19,375 nt of DNA from DAIOGN01 sp036745245 (GCA_036745245.1 DAIOGN010000057.1:1-19375); one strand, 5' to 3'; positions 7,164-14,198 are shown, numbered from the stretch's first letter. Numbers and translations are program-made. Notes: generated by a model not told the origin, from the sequence alone.

Positions 7164-7225
7164 GGGTTTACGACGTTCCCGCGACGCCCCCGCTGAATCT
7201 GCCCTCACAAAGGAGAAAACCTGCT

Positions 7226-9199
7226 GTGGCTCTACGGCACCTGCTCGTCATCGGGCTTTTGGCTTTGGCCATCCCCGCCGCCGCCGACTCCGGAGTTCGT
7301 CCGCCGGTAACGAAACCGGCAGTGCGCTCCAACGTAATTCATCCCCGACTTGCGTCGGGAACGGGGCTGTCAAATCCACCCGACCGGGTCTGGGTGCGCT
7401 TTGCGGATCGCGGCAGCGCCGCCGGAAAGTTCGTGCCTCTCTCATCGCGCGCGCTCCAGAGGCGCGTGAAACGAGGCGTGTCGCTCGACACCGACGATCG
7501 GCAGCCGGTGGCGGCCGAGTACATCGACGCCGTGAGGAGATCCGGCGCGCGCATTCACAGAGTCAGCCGCTGGCTGAACGCTGTGTCGGTGGACTACCAG
7601 CCGGACCTGCTCGCTCCACTGGCATCGCTGCCCGAAGTGGCTCAGATCCTGCCGGTGGCCCGGTTTGTGCGTGATCCACACATCGGTGTGGAGCGTGAGT
7701 ATTCCGCAGCCCCCGTGCCTTCTGCGTCCCTCAACTACGGTCCGTCCACCGCACAGATTCAACAGATCAACGTTCACCTCGCGCACGACCGTGGGTACAC
7801 GGGCGCGGGAGTGCTCGTGGCCATGTTCGACACCGGCTTCCGCAAGGACCACGACGCCTTCGCCGCGGCCCTCGTCGATTCACGCCTCGTCGCCGAATGG
7901 GACTTCGTCTTCGATGACGGCGACGTGCAGAACGAACCGGAGGACGACCCGGGTGCTCACAGCCACGGCACCTCCACCTGGTCGGTGCTGGGTGGAGCCG
8001 CCGCGGGACAGCTCTATGGGCCGGCGTATGGAGCGTCCTTCGTGCTGGCCAAGACTGAGGACATCCGCTCCGAAACTCCGGTGGAAGAAGACAACTGGAT
8101 GGCCGCGATGGAGTGGGCCGACTCGATCGGCGCCGACGTCATCTCCAGCTCGCTCACCTACAGCGACTGGTATGCCCTGTCCGACTACGACGGCATCACG
8201 CCCATCACCACGCAGGCCGCCAACCTGGCCGCCACGCTCGGCATCGTGGTGTGCAACTCGGCGGGCAACGGCGGACCCGGCGCCCGCACCATCGGCGCCC
8301 CCGTGGATGGCTTCTATCTGCTCTCGGTGGGCTCGGTGACCTCCACCGGTGCCATTTCCGGGTTCTCGTCACGCGGTCCCACAGAGGACGGGCGCATCAA
8401 GCCGGAAGTGTGCGCGCGCGGGTCGTCGGATGCCGTGGCTTCCTCAGCGGGCACCAACACCTACGGCGCCTCCAGCGGCACGTCATTCTCGTGTCCGCTC
8501 GTGGGCGGGTGTGCGGCATTATTGCTCGAGGCCCATCCCACATGGAATCCGCTCATGGTGCGTGAGGCACTCATGCAGACCGCAAGCGATCCCTCCACTC
8601 CGGACAACACCTTCGGCTGGGGGATCGTGAACGTGAATGCCGCGCTCGACTATGAGGGTTCGATTGCGGCCTCGGTGGCTGCCCCGCCCGACGTTTTGGT
8701 CTCCTACGAGACCACGCATGATGTGGAGATTACGGCTGGATCCCTCTCGCCGGTCAACCTGTCGAGTTCGTCCCTGTATTACCGGGAGGAGGGCCAGCCC
8801 GGCTTCAACGGGGTGCCGCTTGTTCCTGGCAGTCTGCTTGGAGCCGCGCTTTCCGCACCCTATAAAGCCACACTTCCCGCACCGTCGAATTACCTCACCA
8901 CCTACGAGTACTACGTGGTGATCCAGGACTCGGTCGGCTTTACGCGACGCCTGCCCGACGACCTGGACTCGACGTTCACGCTCGTGTGGCAAACCCTCCT
9001 GGTAGGCGACATGAACCGCAATACCACGGTGGAGTCGGCCGACATTATCCTCTTGGTGAATTACGTGTTCAAGTCGGGCCCCGCGCCCGATCCCATCGCG
9101 GTGGGCGAGATTAACGGCCTCCCGCCGATCGCGTCGGGAGACATCATCCATCTGGTGAATTACGTGTTCAAGGGCGGACTGCCGCCGGTGTTCCCCTAG
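7226..9199 (+). CDS. Secreted subtilisin-like serine protease (S8) with dockerin-like tail
   Basis: The protein has 657 aa from the GTG at 7226. This start is chosen because AAAGGAG lies 10 nt upstream, a promoter lies between it and the more distal in-frame ATG (7094), and a signal peptide follows at once (ALRHLLVIGLLALAIPAAA). A propeptide-like region (about 50-155) leads to the S8 domain. Catalytic Asp202 is in AMFDTGF, His247 in HSHGTST and Ser420 in GTSFSCP; the oxyanion Asn348 is in CNSAGNGG. A beta-rich region (about 485-590) precedes a C-terminal dockerin-like duplicated segment (591-657). Its first repeat, GDMNRNTTVESADIILLVNY, keeps the calcium-loop Asp/Asn pattern; its second, GEINGLPPIASGDIIHLVNY, is degenerate. 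The protease is exported and may be docked through its tail. Substrate is unknown. Confidence 0.93.
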   Translation: MALRHLLVIGLLALAIPAAADSGVRPPVTKPAVRSNVIHPRLASGTGLSNPPDRVWVRFADRGSAAGKFVPLSSRALQRRVKRGVSLDTDDRQPVAAEYIDAVRRSGARIHRVSRWLNAVSVDYQPDLLAPLASLPEVAQILPVARFVRDPHIGVEREYSAAPVPSASLNYGPSTAQIQQINVHLAHDRGYTGAGVLVAMFDTGFRKDHDAFAAALVDSRLVAEWDFVFDDGDVQNEPEDDPGAHSHGTSTWSVLGGAAAGQLYGPAYGASFVLAKTEDIRSETPVEEDNWMAAMEWADSIGADVISSSLTYSDWYALSDYDGITPITTQAANLAATLGIVVCNSAGNGGPGARTIGAPVDGFYLLSVGSVTSTGAISGFSSRGPTEDGRIKPEVCARGSSDAVASSAGTNTYGASSGTSFSCPLVGGCAALLLEAHPTWNPLMVREALMQTASDPSTPDNTFGWGIVNVNAALDYEGSIAASVAAPPDVLVSYETTHDVEITAGSLSPVNLSSSSLYYREEGQPGFNGVPLVPGSLLGAALSAPYKATLPAPSNYLTTYEYYVVIQDSVGFTRRLPDDLDSTFTLVWQTLLVGDMNRNTTVESADIILLVNYVFKSGPAPDPIAVGEINGLPPIASGDIIHLVNYVFKGGLPPVFP

Positions 9200-9200
9200 T

Positions 9201-9293
9201 TAAAAAGTAGGGTCAGACTCGACTTTCCTTGTACCCAGGGTGCGACTCGATGTGTCCGGCCGCTCGGAAAGTCGAGTCTGACCCTACTTTTTA
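9201..9293. repeat. 28-bp perfect inverted repeat, REP/BIME-like, between convergent genes
   Basis: Arms at 9201-9228 and 9266-9293 are exact inverted copies, separated by 37 bp. Each arm is itself an imperfect palindrome with outer AAAGT...ACTTT and inner GTC-A-GAC, so the unit resembles two REP sequences facing each other. The right arm contains the stop codon of the NtrC-family gene, and the left arm starts 2 nt after the subtilase stop. A fold of the whole element, with A/T-rich outer ends, would terminate transcription from both sides. Mobilisation by a REP-associated (Y1/IS200-like) transposase is an inference; no such gene is in the window. Confidence 0.85.
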
Positions 9294-10661
9294 CAGACTG
9301 CGGTAGTCGATCTCGTAGCGCTTGAGTTTTTCGAAGAGCGTGGTGTAATCCACTTTCAGCACAGCGGCCGCCTTGCGCTTGTTGCCGCGCGTCTCCTTGA
9401 GCACCCGCACGATGGTGGCGCGCTCCGCGCGGGCCGCGGCGTTCTGTCCGATCTCCTTGAGACCGGCTCCGTCCCGCAGCACGATCTCCTCGCTGGTGCG
9501 CAGACGGATGGCGAGCTGTTCCGGGCCGATCGTGCGCCTTTCGCACAGAATCATGGCGCGCTCGATGGTATTCTCCAGTTCGCGAACGTTCCCTGGCCAG
9601 TGGTACTTGCACAGGAGATCGCGGGCCTCGGCGTTGAGGCGCACCTCGCCCTTTTTCATCTCACTGGCATACTTCTTCACGAAGTGATCGGCGAGCACGG
9701 GGATGTCCTCCGGGCGCTCCCGCAACGGGGGCACGGTCACCGGAAACACGGAGAGGCGATAATAGAGGTCCTCGCGGAACTTCCCGGCCTGGATGCCGGC
9801 GGCCAGGTCGAGATTGGTGGCGGCGATCACCCGCACGTCCACGTCGACGGGCTTGTTGCCGCCGAGGCGCTCGATCTGCCTCTCCTGGAGCACGCGCAGG
9901 ATCTTGGCCTGCAGGGACAATTCCAGGTCGCCCACTTCGTCGAGGAAGATGGTGCCGCCGTCGGCCACTTCGAACTTGCCGATCTTGCGCGCGACGGCGC
10001 CCGTGAACGCGCCCCGCTCCGAGCCGAACAACTCGTTCTCGAGCAGTTCACGCGGAATGGCCGCACAGTTGATCGTGACGTAGGCCCGTTTGTGCCGCCC
10101 CGACAGCATGTGAATCGCGCGCGCGAACAGTTCCTTGCCGGTGCCGCTCTCGCCCACCAAAAGCACGGTGGAGTCGGAGTTGGCCACCTTGCGCACAAGG
10201 TCGGCCACTTCGCGAATGCCGGAGCTGGTGCCGATGATGTCCGTGGATCCCAGGCGCAGGGACAACTCCTCGCGCAACAGCACATTCTCGGCGGCCAGCC
10301 GTCGGCTCTCCAGGGCGCGATTGAGCAGGAGCGTGAGGTGCTGCGGATCGAACGGCTTGGTGAGAAAGTCGAAGGCTCCCAGTTTGATGGCGTGGACGGC
10401 CGTCTCGATCGTGCCGAAGGCGGTCATCATGATGACTTCCTGAGAGGGGTCCATCTCCTTGAGGCGCGAGAGCACCTCGATGCCATCCATGCTGGGGAGC
10501 TTGAGATCGGTGAGCACCACATCGAATCGGCGAGAGTCAGCCATGCGGAGCGCGTCCTCGCCGTCGGACGCCGTCTCCACCTCGTAGCCTTCCAGGGAGA
10601 GCGTCTTGGCCAGCATGTCGCGCAGGCTGTCTTTATCGTCGACGATGAGAACTGATGCCAT
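9291..10661 (-). CDS. NtrC-family sigma-54-dependent response regulator (PilR-like candidate)
   Basis: This 456-aa protein has three domains. The receiver domain (1-120) has acidic residues D8/D9, phospho-acceptor D52 in LTDLKLPSMDG and Lys102. The AAA+ sigma-54 activator domain (about 140-370) has Walker A GESGTGKE at 170-177, the sigma-54 contact loop GAFTGA at 217-222, Walker B GGTIFLDE at 235-242 and WPGNVRELEN. A Fis-type helix-turn-helix ends the protein (about 425-453, GNKRKAAAVLKVDYTTLFEKL). All parts look functional. No sensor kinase gene is adjacent, so its signal is unknown. The sigma-54 promoter at 6913-6928 makes control of the minor pilins plausible. A 16-bp perfect palindrome 15 nt before the ATG may serve autoregulation. 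Only a G-rich stretch serves as a weak ribosome-binding site. Confidence 0.95.
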   Translation of the reverse strand: MASVLIVDDKDSLRDMLAKTLSLEGYEVETASDGEDALRMADSRRFDVVLTDLKLPSMDGIEVLSRLKEMDPSQEVIMMTAFGTIETAVHAIKLGAFDFLTKPFDPQHLTLLLNRALESRRLAAENVLLREELSLRLGSTDIIGTSSGIREVADLVRKVANSDSTVLLVGESGTGKELFARAIHMLSGRHKRAYVTINCAAIPRELLENELFGSERGAFTGAVARKIGKFEVADGGTIFLDEVGDLELSLQAKILRVLQERQIERLGGNKPVDVDVRVIAATNLDLAAGIQAGKFREDLYYRLSVFPVTVPPLRERPEDIPVLADHFVKKYASEMKKGEVRLNAEARDLLCKYHWPGNVRELENTIERAMILCERRTIGPEQLAIRLRTSEEIVLRDGAGLKEIGQNAAARAERATIVRVLKETRGNKRKAAAVLKVDYTTLFEKLKRYEIDYRSL

Positions 10662-10676
10662 GTATGCGTGCCCCCC

Positions 10677-10692
10677 GGAAGAACGTTCTTCC
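10677..10692. promoter_or_regulatory. 16-bp perfect palindrome in the leader of the NtrC-family gene
   Basis: GGAAGAACGTTCTTCC is a perfect palindrome whose edge is 15 nt from the start codon of the regulator gene. Related GAACG and GAACGG elements follow at 10695 and 10706. It is a plausible operator, perhaps for the regulator itself. It lacks the GAAC-N4-GTTC spacing of a LexA box. Confidence 0.5.
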
Positions 10693-10757
10693 CTGAACGT
10701 ATCGGGAGAACGGAGGGGCCGCCTGATGGCCGGCCGGCGGTTTGATCAGAAATAGGA

Positions 10758-10775
10758 CGGCCCCGGGAAGGGCCG
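10758..10775 (-). terminator. Possible weak terminator after the nuclease gene
   Basis: A 6-bp stem (CGGCCC / GGGCCG) with a 6-nt loop lies 9 bp after the stop of the nuclease gene. On the minus strand it is followed by the only moderately T-rich GTCCTATTTCTG. Confidence 0.35.
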
Positions 10776-10783
10776 GGTTGAGC

Positions 10784-11389
10784 TTACGGGCGGCAGTTGC
10801 GGCAGGCCGCCAGGCCTGAGTCGAGTAACTCCTCCCGAGTCCTGGAGGTGCTGTCTGTGAGCGTGCGGGCTGACCGGCAAGTGGGGCGATGAAAGCGCAG
10901 CGACGTGGGATGGATTACGTAAACGGAGCATCTTTCGGGCGCAGGCATCTGCCAGATCCCCGTCTTTGAAACACGCGCCCGCGTTTGGGCGAGGACGAGG
11001 CGCCTCAGGTGCACTGTGTCTTCGGGAAACGGATACAGCCGCGCCATGCCCGCCTCCACGAGTTTTTCGCTCACGAGCGTGTCACCGATCCAGAGATGTC
11101 CCAGGAGCCTGTGGTAGGAGTCGCGGCGCCTTCGCCCGAGCTCCAGGCTCACGTTCCTGCCCTCCAGGAGACTCTTGAGGTACTCCGTGGCCTCGCGGTA
11201 CAGCGTGTCGCCGCGTTCTGGCGTGTCGATGGACAGGATGCGCACCACTTCCCCGTCTTCAAGAACGGCGGTGTCGCCGTCGACCACGCGCAGCACGCGG
11301 TGCGTGTCGCCCGCGCCTCCCTGCACGGTCCACACACAGGCCAGGCACGCCACCAGAACGGCCGGACCAAGATTCCGGCGGAGGGTCAT
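10784..11389 (-). CDS. Secreted staphylococcal-nuclease-like protein with Cys/His C-terminal tail
   Basis: The protein has 201 aa. An N-terminal export signal (RRNLGPAVLVACLACVW) contains LVAC at residues 12-15, a possible lipobox; a plain signal peptide is the alternative. The nuclease domain (about 28-148) shows VDGDT, VRILSIDTPER and DSYHRLLGHLW. Residues equivalent to the Staphylococcus catalytic Arg35, Glu43 and Arg87 are Arg50, Glu58 and Arg94, so activity as a calcium-dependent phosphodiesterase is likely. The tail (about 155-201) carries FHRPTC and LAACRNCRP (His167, Cys171, Cys196, Cys199), a small zinc-site pattern found on other SNase-like and Ada-type proteins. The ATG at 11389 follows a GTG at 11392 that could also be used. 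It lies 46 nt after the MauE-like gene and is probably the last gene of the operon. Confidence 0.88.
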   Translation of the reverse strand: MTLRRNLGPAVLVACLACVWTVQGGAGDTHRVLRVVDGDTAVLEDGEVVRILSIDTPERGDTLYREATEYLKSLLEGRNVSLELGRRRRDSYHRLLGHLWIGDTLVSEKLVEAGMARLYPFPEDTVHLRRLVLAQTRARVSKTGIWQMPAPERCSVYVIHPTSLRFHRPTCRSARTLTDSTSRTREELLDSGLAACRNCRP

Positions 11390-11435
11390 CACTGCTTGAA
11401 GTATCGGCCCGGGCCGGAAAGACCACCCATCACAA

Positions 11436-11915
11436 TCAGTCGACGACCGTGCCTGTACTCAGAGCCGTGTCGGGCTCGGGACGCAGCGCGGCCCAGGGGC
11501 GGGCAAGAAACGTGGTGTGTGCAGCGGCCGCCAGTAATGCGATGTCGCGCAGAATGAGGTCGCCGATGGCTCCCTTGGCCTTGGAGGACGCGGTGAAGCA
11601 ACCGCACTCCAGGCTCACGCCGCGGAACCAGTTGATCGACAGGGCCACGATGAACACCAGGGTGAGCGCCGTAAGCACGAGACCCGCGGAGCGCGGCCAC
11701 ACGCCCAGGATCAGGAGCGCGCCTGCCAAAAGCTCCGTGGCCGGCAGAAGCAGCGCTACGAGATTGATAAGCGGCGCCGGCACCAGGTGATAGTTGAACA
11801 CAATACGGGCGAACAGGTCGGGGTGGGCAATCTTGTCGAGACTGGCATACACGAAGATGCCGCCCACCGCAAGACGCGTGACCAGGCCCAGCGCGGGATG
11901 GCGCAGGAAGTTCAT
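11436..11915 (-). CDS. MauE/DoxX-family integral membrane protein
   Basis: The 159-aa protein has four predicted membrane segments (about 10-27, 45-70, 76-97 and 115-137). It carries the family landmark SLECGCFTASSK (Cys104, Cys106), followed by GDLILRDIALLAAA. MauE-like proteins are linked to disulfide or electron transfer at the membrane; DoxX relatives act with quinol or thiosulfate chemistry. Its start overlaps the rhodanese stop as ATGA, with GGAGG 10 nt upstream. Pairing with a membrane-anchored rhodanese suggests that the two act together on periplasmic sulfur or thiol groups; this is inference. Confidence 0.85.
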   Translation of the reverse strand: MNFLRHPALGLVTRLAVGGIFVYASLDKIAHPDLFARIVFNYHLVPAPLINLVALLLPATELLAGALLILGVWPRSAGLVLTALTLVFIVALSINWFRGVSLECGCFTASSKAKGAIGDLILRDIALLAAAAHTTFLARPWAALRPEPDTALSTGTVVD

Positions 11916-12415
11916 GGTTCGGGCACCTCCACGGGCAGCCCGGACTCCTGCCACTGAGTGAACCCGCCAAAGAAGATGTGAATCTTCGTGTAGCCCTCAT
12001 TGCGTAACTGGCGCGCCATGTAGAGCGACAGTTCGCAGTCGGCGCCGCCGCAGTAGGTGACAATGTCACGTTCCTTGTCGAGCCTGGGCAGCACGGTTCC
12101 GGCATGGTCGTCGTAATAGTCGAACGGGAAGTTGATGGCTCCCGGGATATGGCCGAGCTGGTAATCGGCCTCGTCACGCGCGTCGACGAACTGAGCCCCG
12201 GCGGACTGGAAGTACGCCGCCGCTTCATCCAGGCGGAGAATCGGCGGATCGTCCTCCTGATAGGAAGGCGGCACCGCGGCACTGTCCGTGCCGAACGTGG
12301 AGGGCCAGGTGCCCACATAGGCGATACGATGCGGCGACACCGCGTTGTGGGCCAAAGCCAGCACCGTGGCCAGAAGCACGATGAGTGCGGCGCGAGTGAG
12401 AATCTGTTTGTTCAT
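11912..12415 (-). CDS. Membrane-anchored rhodanese-like protein
   Basis: The 167-aa protein has an N-terminal membrane segment (about 5-23, ILTRAALIVLLATVLALAH) and a single rhodanese domain (about 58-163). Motifs include QFVDARDEADYQLGHIPGAIN, the active-site loop YCGGADCELS with Cys122, and the closing FFGGFTQWQESGLPVE. The loop carries an extra Cys127 and lacks the usual basic residue of thiosulfate sulfurtransferases. It may therefore act on another persulfide or thiol substrate. The start at 12415 is chosen because it lies 4 nt after the methyltransferase stop and directly precedes the anchor helix; the frame is open further upstream. No Shine-Dalgarno is visible, so coupling is likely. 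Confidence 0.88.
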   Translation of the reverse strand: MNKQILTRAALIVLLATVLALAHNAVSPHRIAYVGTWPSTFGTDSAAVPPSYQEDDPPILRLDEAAAYFQSAGAQFVDARDEADYQLGHIPGAINFPFDYYDDHAGTVLPRLDKERDIVTYCGGADCELSLYMARQLRNEGYTKIHIFFGGFTQWQESGLPVEVPEP

Positions 12416-12419
12416 GCGG

Positions 12420-13088
12420 TCAGCGCGTGGCCTGGTAGGCCACCACGGCTCCTCCAAAGTATTCCTTATACACAGCCTGTCGGAACCCGTTGGCCAGAAA
12501 GAGCGAGCGCACCTCTTCCTGCCCGGGGAATCGCGCCACCGAACCCGGCAGGTAGCGATAGGCTTCGCTGTTGTTCGCCAGCCTCCGGCACACTGCGGGC
12601 AGGAGCCTCTGGAAGTACCACCTGAAGAGCCGCCGCCAGAGTTGATTGCGCGGATGCCCCATCTCCAGAAACACGGCTCGCCCTCCGGGCCGGACCACGC
12701 GAGCGCACTCGCGCAGCGCCAGCTCGAGATCGAAGAAGTTGCGCATCACAAACCCCGAGATCACCCCGTCGCACGATCCGTCCTGAAGTGGAATGTGTTC
12801 TCCCTCCGCGCAGGCGAACCGGCAGCGTGTGCGCAATTGCGTGTTGCTCGGGTCGGCGTGCTTCCAGAGTTCCACGGTGGGATCCAGCGCGAGAATGTGC
12901 CCCTGAAAGCCGGGGCAGGAGAGCAGAGCCGCGCTCATGTCGCCCGTGCCCGCGCCCAGGTCGCACACCCGGCGACAGCCGGCCAGATCCCGCACGGCCC
13001 GCCTTCGCCAGACACGGTCGAGCCCCAGGCTGAGCACCCGATTCCAACGGTCGTACTCGGGCGCCAGCGTGCGAAACATCTCGAACAC
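12420..13088 (-). CDS. ubiE: UbiE/MenG-type quinone C-methyltransferase
   Basis: The 222-aa class I SAM-dependent methyltransferase should methylate demethylmenaquinone (or the ubiquinone precursor) in quinone synthesis. N-terminal MFRTLAPEYDRWNRVLSLGLDRVWRR is the UbiE family signature. Motif I is VCDLGAGTGDMS (about 41-52), and GVISGFVMRNFFDLELALRECARVVRPGGR covers the post-motif region. The first canonical start is the GTG at 13088, with an ATG at 13079. In-frame codons upstream, which read GAEKRRYV just before the GTG, look like family sequence, so the true N-terminus may be a little longer (see findings). It is followed within 4 nt by the rhodanese gene. A Gram-negative organism with menaquinone fits, but the quinone type cannot be read here. 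Confidence 0.88.
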   Translation of the reverse strand: MFEMFRTLAPEYDRWNRVLSLGLDRVWRRRAVRDLAGCRRVCDLGAGTGDMSAALLSCPGFQGHILALDPTVELWKHADPSNTQLRTRCRFACAEGEHIPLQDGSCDGVISGFVMRNFFDLELALRECARVVRPGGRAVFLEMGHPRNQLWRRLFRWYFQRLLPAVCRRLANNSEAYRYLPGSVARFPGQEEVRSLFLANGFRQAVYKEYFGGAVVAYQATR

Positions 13089-13111
13089 GTAGCGCCGTTT
13101 CTCGGCGCCCG

Positions 13112-13516
13112 CTATGGGAGGGAGCGGGTCAGCCGGTGCGCCACGATCCAGAACTGGTCTCCTTCCCTCTGCATGTAAAGTTCGAGTTCGTACCGGACCG
13201 TGATGCTGTCAACGTCCCGGCTGTAACGGCCCACGGTCATCACCACGTCGGCCGAATCGATGGGATTGTGGATGCGACGGCTGAGCACGGCCAGCGAGTC
13301 GCCTTCGAACGCATTCATGAGGACGTCGTACAGTTCACGGTCGGTGCACACGGAGTCGAACGGCGCGCGCTGTCTCTGGGACCACGACTCATGAAACTGC
13401 CCGAGCGTGGCCACCACGGCTGGAATCTGATCAGGAAACGGCGCCTCCTCGGCGCATCCCGGCGCCACACAGCAGGCGCACAAGGCCCACGCGATGATTC
13501 GGCACGACGGTCTCAT
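13112..13516 (-). CDS. Small secreted protein, putative lipoprotein with NTF2-like pattern
   Basis: The 134-aa protein begins MRPSCRIIAWALCACCVAPGC, a short export signal ending at Cys21. The lipobox is atypical (Ala-Pro-Gly-Cys), so lipidation is uncertain. The rest has two helices (PAVVATLGQFHESWSQRQ; TDRELYDVLMNAFE) and then beta-rich segments ending SITVRYELELYMQREGDQFWIVAHRLTR. This alternation resembles NTF2/SnoaL-like domains, but no specific family is recognised. The ATG overlaps the HAD gene stop as ATGA, which decides the start over an open frame reaching further upstream. Its stop lies 23 nt before the methyltransferase GTG. Function unknown. Confidence 0.7.
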   Translation of the reverse strand: MRPSCRIIAWALCACCVAPGCAEEAPFPDQIPAVVATLGQFHESWSQRQRAPFDSVCTDRELYDVLMNAFEGDSLAVLSRRIHNPIDSADVVMTVGRYSRDVDSITVRYELELYMQREGDQFWIVAHRLTRSLP

Positions 13517-14169
13517 GCGGCGGGCAGGAGCCTCTGATACCACACGGAAGCCCGCAGGTCCCCGAACGAGTCGAAGTAGAGGTCGGCTTCCCGGAGTTCC
13601 TCGGGAGTCTGCGTGCCGCCCAGAGCCACGGCGAACAAACCGGCCCCTTTGGCCGAGCGGACACCGATGTCGGTGTCTTCGATGGCGAATGCGGACTGAG
13701 GCGTTACACCCAGATCCTTCGCGGCGCGCGCGTACGCACCGGGGTGCGGCTTGGGAAACGGCACGTCCTCTCGTCCAATCACCGTCTGAAAGTGCGGTCT
13801 CCATTCGAGCGCATCGAGTGTGACATCGAGCGCCAGCCGGCTGGCCGACGAGGCCACGGCCAGTAACAATCCTGCCTGCTTCAATTCGCTCAAGGTGACG
13901 AAGGCCCCGTCGCGTTTGGGAGGTCCCTGGGCCAGAAGCGTTCCCACGCGCCGGTCGATTTGCGCAGCCACGGACTCGGCTTTCAGCTCAGGAAGCGTTC
14001 CGCCCGAGGCGAACACCACGGCTTCGGCCGTGGTCATGCCGTACAATCGCGGCCAGTCCTCGCGTGCCACGGGCGCGACGGCCTCCGACAGCGCCTGTCG
14101 GTAGATTTCCGCGCTGTCCACCAGCACGCCGTCGAAGTCAAAAATCGCCGCGCGAAATCGCTGATTCAT
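13513..14169 (-). CDS. HAD-superfamily hydrolase, beta-phosphoglucomutase/phosphatase-like (subfamily IA)
   Basis: The 218-aa protein has HAD motif I FDFDGVLVDS (nucleophile Asp11, acid/base Asp13), motif II VASSAS (Ser107/108), motif III Lys140 in FPKPHPGAY and motif IV AIEDTDIGV (Asp165, and Asp167 two residues on). The alpha-helical cap lies between about 20 and 80. This arrangement is that of phosphoglycolate phosphatase, beta-phosphoglucomutase and related sugar-phosphate phosphatases; substrate cannot be told. It is the first gene of the minus-strand cluster ending with the nuclease. It starts 39 nt from the divergent plus-strand gene. Confidence 0.92.
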   Translation of the reverse strand: MNQRFRAAIFDFDGVLVDSAEIYRQALSEAVAPVAREDWPRLYGMTTAEAVVFASGGTLPELKAESVAAQIDRRVGTLLAQGPPKRDGAFVTLSELKQAGLLLAVASSASRLALDVTLDALEWRPHFQTVIGREDVPFPKPHPGAYARAAKDLGVTPQSAFAIEDTDIGVRSAKGAGLFAVALGGTQTPEELREADLYFDSFGDLRASVWYQRLLPAA

Positions 14170-14190
14170 TTCGGAGAAGCAGTCTGGGGG

Positions 14191-14198
14191 CGTATACT
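14191..14198. promoter_or_regulatory. Shared divergent -10 element (GTATAC palindrome)
   Basis: The 39-nt gap between divergent start codons contains CGTATACT. It reads as -10 TATACT on the plus strand (14193-14198) and TATACG on the minus strand (14196-14191). No good -35 box is seen in either direction. On the plus strand transcription would start near 14205, four bases before the ATG. Confidence 0.45.

Larger units (their letters stand above)
6894..7225. promoter_or_regulatory. Divergent regulatory region between minor pilin operon and subtilase gene
   Basis: The 332 bp contain no convincing gene. They hold a sigma-54 promoter toward the pilins (6913-6928) and a set of nested dyads 70-155 bp upstream of it (6985-7067). 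A tandem TTGACA/TTGACG block and -10-like element face the subtilase gene (7136-7163), and the subtilase ribosome-binding site lies near the right end (7209-7215). Minus-strand reading frames across it look like chance open frames in GC-rich DNA. Confidence 0.7.

Noticed and set aside
6894..7208. N-terminal extension of the PilV-like protein
   Set aside because: It would place about 105 residues before a type III signal that must be near the N-terminus, and it runs through the sigma-54 promoter and dyads. The ATG with AGGAG is at 6893.
9600..10655. Plus-strand open frame opposite the NtrC-family gene
   Set aside because: Shadow of a fully recognisable regulator; no domain or ribosome-binding site.
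10677..10692. LexA box
   Set aside because: The GAAC and GTTC halves are fused without the 4-bp spacer of LexA sites, and no SOS gene is adjacent.
11389..12318. Minus-strand frame covering the MauE-like and rhodanese genes
   Set aside because: Arg/Pro/Ser-rich out-of-frame reading; the two real proteins have clear families and coupled starts.
13516..13804. Upstream extension of the small lipoprotein
   Set aside because: It is out-of-frame reading of the HAD gene, and the ATGA overlap followed by an export signal marks the start at 13516.
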